Of a stretch of 53,083 nucleotides of DNA, positions 48,853-53,083 are shown piece by piece. This DNA comes from Candidatus Omnitrophota bacterium. GTDB lineage: Bacteria > Omnitrophota > Gorgyraeia > VGKH01. The notes under the pieces are model-generated. The model did no database searches and was not told where the DNA came from. It was given only the letters and a program-made list of their open reading frames with translations. Location of the stretch: NCBI GenBank assembly GCA_016867135.1, contig VGKH01000004.1, forward strand, positions 1-53,083, read 5' to 3'. Within the stretch, counting starts at the first letter, position 1. Every line of letters starts with the position of its first letter. The position numbers and the translations under genes were made by a program.

Positions 48853-50949
48853 ATGTCTCAAGAAAACAAACTCAATAGTCCGATTCAGTATTTAAAGGGC
48901 GTGGGTCCTAAAAGATCAAAAATCCTAAAAAACTTTGGGATAGAGACCATTGAGGATCTGTTTTACTATTTCCCCAGAAGATACGAAGACAGGACCAATT
49001 TTGTTTCTATAAGCCAACTCAAAGAGAAAGAATACCAGACGATTAAGGGCGAAGTTTTTATTAAAGGCGAAAGAAAGTCTTGGAGGCGACGCGGCTTTAG
49101 CATTTTTCAGCTTATGGTACGAGATAAAACGGGCAAGATATCAGCAGTCTGGTTTAACCAGCCTTATTTAAAGAAACTTTTCAAAAACGGACAAAGCGTA
49201 ATTTTCTACGGACGCATAGAAAGATACGAAGGGGCTTTGCAGATTAATTCTCCGGAATTTGAAATCCTAGATGAAAAAGATAAAGAGGAGGAAAGTTTAA
49301 ATCTTGGTCGGATGGTCCCGGTTTATTCTCTGTCTGAAGGGATAAGCCAGAGGTATTTTAGAAAATTGATCAAGCATACTTTAGATGATTTTATCTCTAA
49401 AATTCAAGAGCCCCTGCCTTATGATATCCGTAAACGCCAGGACCTGCTTAATCTAGCTCAGAGTATCATCAATATTCATTTCCCGGAAGATAAAGCAATC
49501 CAGCAAAAGGCCTACCAGCGTCTCGCCTTTGAAGAATTTTTCTTTTATTCTATTCCCGTTGCCTTAAGAAAGCTTAATACCAAGCAAAAACAGGGCATAG
49601 CCCATAAAATTGATGAAATTTTCTTAACGCAGTTTATCCAAAGTTTAAACTTCAGACTTACATCGGCGCAAGAAAGGGTCTTGGCAGAAATCAAAAAGGA
49701 TATGCAATCGCCACAGCCGATGCATCGATTATTGCAGGGCGATGTGGGTTCGGGAAAGACGGTTGTCGCAGTGATTTCTGCGATTATCGCTTCCTCCGGA
49801 GGCTGGCAGGTTGCGTTTATGGTTCCGACGGAAATATTGGCAAATCAGCATTATGAAAATATCCAGAAGCAGATTAAAAGGCTTTCTAAAAAAATAAATC
49901 TGGCTTTGTTGACCAGTAGCCTAGAAGACAAAGACAAGCAAAAGCTTTATAGAGAAATTCGGGAAGGAAAGATCGATCTGGTTATCGGGACGCACGCCTT
50001 AATCCAGGAAGAATTGAAATTCAAGAAATTAGGCTTGGTGGTGATTGATGAGCAACATAAGTTCGGAGTTTCCCAGCGTGCGCTTCTGCCCAAGAAAGGA
50101 ACTAATCCCGACGTTTTGATTATGACCGCAACTCCGATTCCCCGGACACTTTCCATGACCATTTACGGAGATTTAGATATTTCTGTGATTGACCAGCTTC
50201 CGCCGGGAAGAGTTCCGGTTGAGACTCAAGTTTTTCCCGAAGAGAGAATCCCGGAGGTCCATGATTTTATCAAAGAGAAGATTAAAGAAGGCCGCCAGGC
50301 TTATATTGTTTATCCCATTATTGAAGAATCTGACTTTTTAGAATTGAAGGCAGCGCAAAAGATGTATGATGAATTAAGAAAAGGGACATTTAAGGATTTT
50401 CGTCTGGGCATGGTCCACGGAAGATTAAGCCGCCAAAAGCAAGATAAGACTATGATGGATTTTAAGAATGGCAAACTTGATATTTTGGTTGCTACAACTG
50501 TCCTGGAGGTAGGGATCGATGTGGCAAATGCCTCGGTATTGGTGATTGAGCATGCGGAAAGATTTGGCCTGGCGCAGTTGCATCAATTGCGCGGCCGTAT
50601 CGGACGAGGACAATATCAATCTTATTGTATTTTGATTGCCAATCCTCAAAGTCCCGATGCAATCTCCCGGATCAATGCAATTTCCAGCATGAGCGATGGT
50701 TTTCAGATTGCCGAGGAGGATTTAAAGATCAGGGGGCCGGGAGAATTTTTCGGCCAGCGCCAGCACGGGCTTTCCGAGTTAAAAATAGCCAATCCTATCA
50801 CCCAGCTCAATATCTTGCAAAAGGCAAGGGAAGAAGCGATGAAATTGATCGAGCAGGATCGCAATTTATCTTCAAGGACTAATTTGGTTATAAGAGAGAA
50901 ACTTAATAAAACCTTCCCTGAGTTTCAGGATCTGATGTTGGTAGGCTAA
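48853..50949 (+). CDS. recG: ATP-dependent DNA helicase RecG
   Basis: 698 residues. Reverses stalled replication forks. Wedge domain (KGVGPKRSKILKNFGI, FPRRYEDRT), Walker A GDVGSGKTVV near 298, DEQH box, TATPIPRTL, helicase C-terminal with LHQLRGRIGRG, and the TRG-like GFQIAEEDLKIRGPGEFFG. Full length. Confidence 0.97.
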   Translation: MSQENKLNSPIQYLKGVGPKRSKILKNFGIETIEDLFYYFPRRYEDRTNFVSISQLKEKEYQTIKGEVFIKGERKSWRRRGFSIFQLMVRDKTGKISAVWFNQPYLKKLFKNGQSVIFYGRIERYEGALQINSPEFEILDEKDKEEESLNLGRMVPVYSLSEGISQRYFRKLIKHTLDDFISKIQEPLPYDIRKRQDLLNLAQSIINIHFPEDKAIQQKAYQRLAFEEFFFYSIPVALRKLNTKQKQGIAHKIDEIFLTQFIQSLNFRLTSAQERVLAEIKKDMQSPQPMHRLLQGDVGSGKTVVAVISAIIASSGGWQVAFMVPTEILANQHYENIQKQIKRLSKKINLALLTSSLEDKDKQKLYREIREGKIDLVIGTHALIQEELKFKKLGLVVIDEQHKFGVSQRALLPKKGTNPDVLIMTATPIPRTLSMTIYGDLDISVIDQLPPGRVPVETQVFPEERIPEVHDFIKEKIKEGRQAYIVYPIIEESDFLELKAAQKMYDELRKGTFKDFRLGMVHGRLSRQKQDKTMMDFKNGKLDILVATTVLEVGIDVANASVLVIEHAERFGLAQLHQLRGRIGRGQYQSYCILIANPQSPDAISRINAISSMSDGFQIAEEDLKIRGPGEFFGQRQHGLSELKIANPITQLNILQKAREEAMKLIEQDRNLSSRTNLVIREKLNKTFPEFQDLMLVG

Positions 50950-50951
50950 AA

Positions 50952-51515
50952 ATGAGAGTACTTACAGGAAAACTAAAAGGGCGCCCCTTAAAAATGTCTA
51001 AGCCGGATCTTCGTCCCACACAGGACAAGACCAGAAAGGCGATTTTTGATATTTTGGGAGAGGCTGTCGCGGGGGCCCAGTTTCTGGAGTTGTTTGCCGG
51101 CTCTGGCGCAGTGGGTATTGAGGCATTGTCTTGCGGGGCAGGCATGGTTTGGTTCGTGGAAAACGACAGGGAGGCAATTGCTGCCTTAAGAGATAACCTT
51201 TCCGGCTTGGGGATTTCTAATTACGAGGTTATACCTAAGGATGCATTCTCGGTTATCGAACAAATGGCCGGGCAAAAAAGAAAGTTTGACATTATTTTTC
51301 TTGATCCGCCTTATTACCAAGATTTAGCGAAAAAATCCTTGCTAAGTTTGGCCTCTTGTGATATATTAAGTCCCTCTGGTTTGGTAATAATCCAGCATTT
51401 TAAGAAAGATATAATTCCTGACAAGACAGACAGTTTAGAGCTTTTTAAGCAAAAGAAATACGGAGACACGCTAGTGTCTTTTTATCAAATGAGACCAAAA
51501 CTTACGGAACGATAG
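50952..51515 (+). CDS. rsmD: 16S rRNA (guanine966-N2)-methyltransferase
   Basis: 187 residues. N-terminal RPTQDKTRKAIFDIL, SAM site FLELFAGSGAVGIEALS, catalytic DPPY in IIFLDPPYYQD. Two bases after recG. The family usually ends near YGDTLVSFY; the extra QMRPKLTER tail comes from element copy 3. Confidence 0.95.
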   Translation: MRVLTGKLKGRPLKMSKPDLRPTQDKTRKAIFDILGEAVAGAQFLELFAGSGAVGIEALSCGAGMVWFVENDREAIAALRDNLSGLGISNYEVIPKDAFSVIEQMAGQKRKFDIIFLDPPYYQDLAKKSLLSLASCDILSPSGLVIIQHFKKDIIPDKTDSLELFKQKKYGDTLVSFYQMRPKLTER

Positions 51516-51675
51516 TGAACGTAAGTTTGTTGGTCGAATTCGACCCCCACACCAATTGATAATTTAGCTTTGTCTATAAGCCAATTGGTGTGGGGGTCAA
51601 TTCCGACATATAATTTACGTCGTCATTCATTTAAACAAAGGGGAACTCCGTAAATTATGTCGTCATTGAAGGGGG
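51485..51675 (+). repeat. Structured intergenic element, copy 3 (hairpin B inverted)
   Basis: A: TCAAAT/ATTCGA (one mismatch), GA/GA, GACC/GGTC, AAACTTACG/CGTAAGTTT (51485-51543). B: same 15-bp arms (51544-51558 with 51582-51596), but the loop is close to the reverse complement of that in copies 1 and 2. C: CGACAT/ATGTCG and AATTTACG/CGTAAATT (51604-51619 with 51649-51662). Ends TCATTGAAGGGGG before coaD. Confidence 0.83.
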
Positions 51676-51682
51676 AAATTTA

Positions 51683-52165
51683 ATGTGCCAGAAGGCAATC
51701 TATCCTGGAAGCTTTGATCCGGTCACTTATGGCCATATTGATTTGATTAAGCGGGCGAGCGGGATTTTTGAAGAAGTAGTTGTAGCAGTCGCTCATAATC
51801 CGGCCAAAAATCCGATTTTCTCTGTTAAGGAAAGAGTAGCAATGCTTAAAGAAGCCGTCAAGGGCATGAATAATATTACCGTGGAAGATTTTGACGGCTT
51901 GGTTATTGATTTTGCCAGAAAGAAAAAGATAAGCGTTATTATCCGCGGAGTAAGAATGATTTCCGATTTTGAATATGAATTCCAGATGGCGCTTACCAAC
52001 AGAAGGCTGGCGGCTGATATTGAGACGATATTTCTCATGCCTTCTGAACAGTATTCATTTTTATCATCCAGGCTTCTAAAAGAAGCAGCAGGCCTGGGAG
52101 CAGATCTATCCAGTTTTGTTCCCGCTTCTGTGGAGAAAGAGCTTAAGAAGAAACTGAAGAAATGA
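51683..52165 (+). CDS. coaD: Phosphopantetheine adenylyltransferase
   Basis: 160 residues, complete. Penultimate step of CoA synthesis. Nucleotidyltransferase HxGH-type motif YPGSFDPVTYGHIDLIKRA near 7-25, NPxKxP loop HNPAKNPIF, RGVRMISDFEYE, SEQYSFLSSRL. Its ribosome site is the end of element copy 3. The last four bases overlap the next gene. Confidence 0.97.
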   Translation: MCQKAIYPGSFDPVTYGHIDLIKRASGIFEEVVVAVAHNPAKNPIFSVKERVAMLKEAVKGMNNITVEDFDGLVIDFARKKKISVIIRGVRMISDFEYEFQMALTNRRLAADIETIFLMPSEQYSFLSSRLLKEAAGLGADLSSFVPASVEKELKKKLKK

Positions 52166-52572
52166 AAATAAATTTGCTGAAAATCCCCCAAGGGGGATTA
52201 GAGTTAAGCGAAAGCTTGGCTCCTTCAGATTTAGATATTGATTCAAAAGAGATTATTTTCAAAAAGCCGATTGAAATCAAGGCTTTTATCGAAAAGGGCA
52301 TTAACGCCGTTACGGTTAATGCCAGGCTAAATAGCGTAGCAGAGGTTTTCTGTTCCAGGTGCCTAACCCCTTTTGAAACAAAAATAGACAAGAAATACCG
52401 TTTTGTTTACGAGGTCGGACAGGACGACGCAAATGTGGATATTTCGCAAGACCTGCGTGAGGAATTGATCCTGGATTTTCCTGTTAAACCATTATGCAAG
52501 CCCGATTGCAAAGGCTTGTGTTATAAATGCGGAAAGAATTTAAACGTAGAGAAATGTAGCTGTAAAAGATAA
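52162..52572 (+). CDS. DUF177/YceD-family protein
   Basis: 136 residues. The C-terminal Cys cluster CSRCLTPFE, KPLCKPDCKGLC, CGKNL.. and ECSC-like end is that of DUF177, usually found just upstream of rpmF, as here. Linked with ribosome or rRNA function in plants and bacteria. ATGA overlap with coaD. Confidence 0.9.
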   Translation: MKINLLKIPQGGLELSESLAPSDLDIDSKEIIFKKPIEIKAFIEKGINAVTVNARLNSVAEVFCSRCLTPFETKIDKKYRFVYEVGQDDANVDISQDLREELILDFPVKPLCKPDCKGLCYKCGKNLNVEKCSCKR

Positions 52573-52576
52573 TTTG

Positions 52577-52735
52577 TCCCGCCCTTTTGGCGAGGACTGG
52601 CATATAAAGTAATCCGCCAAAAGGGCGGGATTAATTCGCAGACGCTCCGACGTAACTTCGGAGCTATAATTTACGTCGCTGGCACTCCCTGCCTGCCGGC
52701 AGGCAGGCGTAAATTGTCTGCTCATTAAAAAGGAG
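52577..52735 (+). repeat. Structured intergenic element, copy 4 (partial, different hairpin B)
   Basis: No hairpin A. In place of B there is another 16-bp stem, TCCCGCCCTTTTGGCG with CGCCAAAAGGGCGGGA (52577-52592 with 52615-52630). C: GCAGAC/GTCTGC (52638-52643 with 52716-52721), AATTTACG/CGTAAATT (52668-52675 with 52708-52715), with an extra GCTCCG/CGGAGC hairpin in the 5' arm and a CCTGCCTGCCGGCAGGCAGG palindrome in the loop. Ends TCATTAAAAAGGAG before rpmF. Confidence 0.75.
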
Positions 52736-52744
52736 AAGGAAGAA

Positions 52745-52948
52745 ATGCCGTTACCGAAAAGAAGACATTCCAAGCAACGCGGAAGAAAACGCAGGACCCA
52801 TTGGAAGCTTGAGGCGCCAAATTTAGTAGTTTGCCCTCAATGCAAGACCTTAAAACACCCGCATCAGATTTGTCAGGTATGCGGATTTTATAAAGATAGA
52901 GTCGTAGTAGAAATCAAAGTTAAAAAAGACAAAAAGAAAAAGGAATAA
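52745..52948 (+). CDS. rpmF: Ribosomal protein L32
   Basis: 67 residues. LPKRRHSKQRGRKRRTHWKL start and the zinc ribbon CPQC...HQICQVCGFYKDR. In the usual DUF177-rpmF-plsX order. GGAGAAGGAAG precedes the ATG. Confidence 0.97.
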   Translation: MPLPKRRHSKQRGRKRRTHWKLEAPNLVVCPQCKTLKHPHQICQVCGFYKDRVVVEIKVKKDKKKKE

Positions 52949-52951
52949 GAT

Positions 52952-53083
52952 ATGCGCATTGCAGTAGATGCTATGGGGGGAGATTATGCTCCTCGTGCCA
53001 TTGTAGAGGGCGCGGTTGCTGCTGCCAAAGAATATGATGTAGACGTCATCTTGGTCGGCAAGAAGCAGGCGATAGAAACTGAA
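52952..53083 (+). CDS. plsX: Phosphate acyltransferase PlsX, start only
   Basis: First 44 residues ([20 protein letters not shown]...), cut by the window end. Makes acyl-phosphate from acyl-ACP for phospholipid synthesis. Three bases after rpmF. Confidence 0.95.
   Translation, partial: MRIAVDAMGGDYAPRAIVEGAVAAAKEYDVDVILVGKKQAIETE

Overview
The window looks like chromosome from an uncultivated PVC-superphylum bacterium, most likely Candidatus Omnitrophota. The basis is the opening of the 16S gene, many small lipoproteins and inner-membrane proteins, a Minf_1886-family protein, GAF-ANTAR regulation beside glutamine synthetase, and intergenic spaces packed with dispersed palindromes. This placement comes from sequence memory only; a 16S search of 34494-36081 would settle it.

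Layout. 1-3800: the end of an acyl-CoA ligase, a membrane protein, an orphan HTH protein on the minus strand, and a Fur-family regulator next to a QueD-like protein that carries a similar operator. 4100-13300: a leader with an attenuator-like hairpin, then a cell-wall operon (two peptidoglycan-binding proteins, a secreted lysozyme-like protein, a beta-lactamase-fold hydrolase, an OmpA lipoprotein), then a glucan phosphorylase, a short pyruvate kinase and a P2A calcium-type ATPase. 13300-26200: B12-radical SAM protein, two COG0701 permeases (one with a YHS domain), MscL, a CHASE4 histidine kinase with a receiver, Pmp3, an NSS transporter with its MetS-like small subunit, and many small membrane proteins. 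25500-30500: an ammonia/nitrogen block of nadE, gdhA, a glutamine synthetase with its own N-terminal HTH, and a GAF-ANTAR regulator divergent from it across a large palindromic operator. 30500-34140: DUF89 protein, MscS-like and VTT membrane proteins, and a frameshifted TrkA-C protein. 34200-39890: a complete rRNA operon, 16S-tRNA-Ile(GAT)-tRNA-Ala(TGC)-23S-5S. 39900-46220: a MarR-regulated RND efflux operon with a PII-like gene. 46400-53083: nitroreductase, MazG-like, Minf_1886, EamA half-transporter, recG, rsmD, coaD, DUF177, rpmF and the start of plsX.

The most unusual feature is a family of structured intergenic elements at 45735-45916, 48183-48378, 51485-51675 and (partial) 52577-52735. 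Each fills the gap between two genes. The first three start at or inside the end of the upstream gene and end in a conserved TCATTAAAGG-like Shine-Dalgarno just before the next start. Their stems differ between copies mostly by compensatory changes, the middle hairpin is inverted in one copy, and another palindrome family is nested in their loops. Other items of note are promoter -35 boxes lying inside intrinsic terminators, several apparently leaderless genes, and the HTH-glutamine synthetase fusion whose promoter lies inside a 49-bp inverted repeat.
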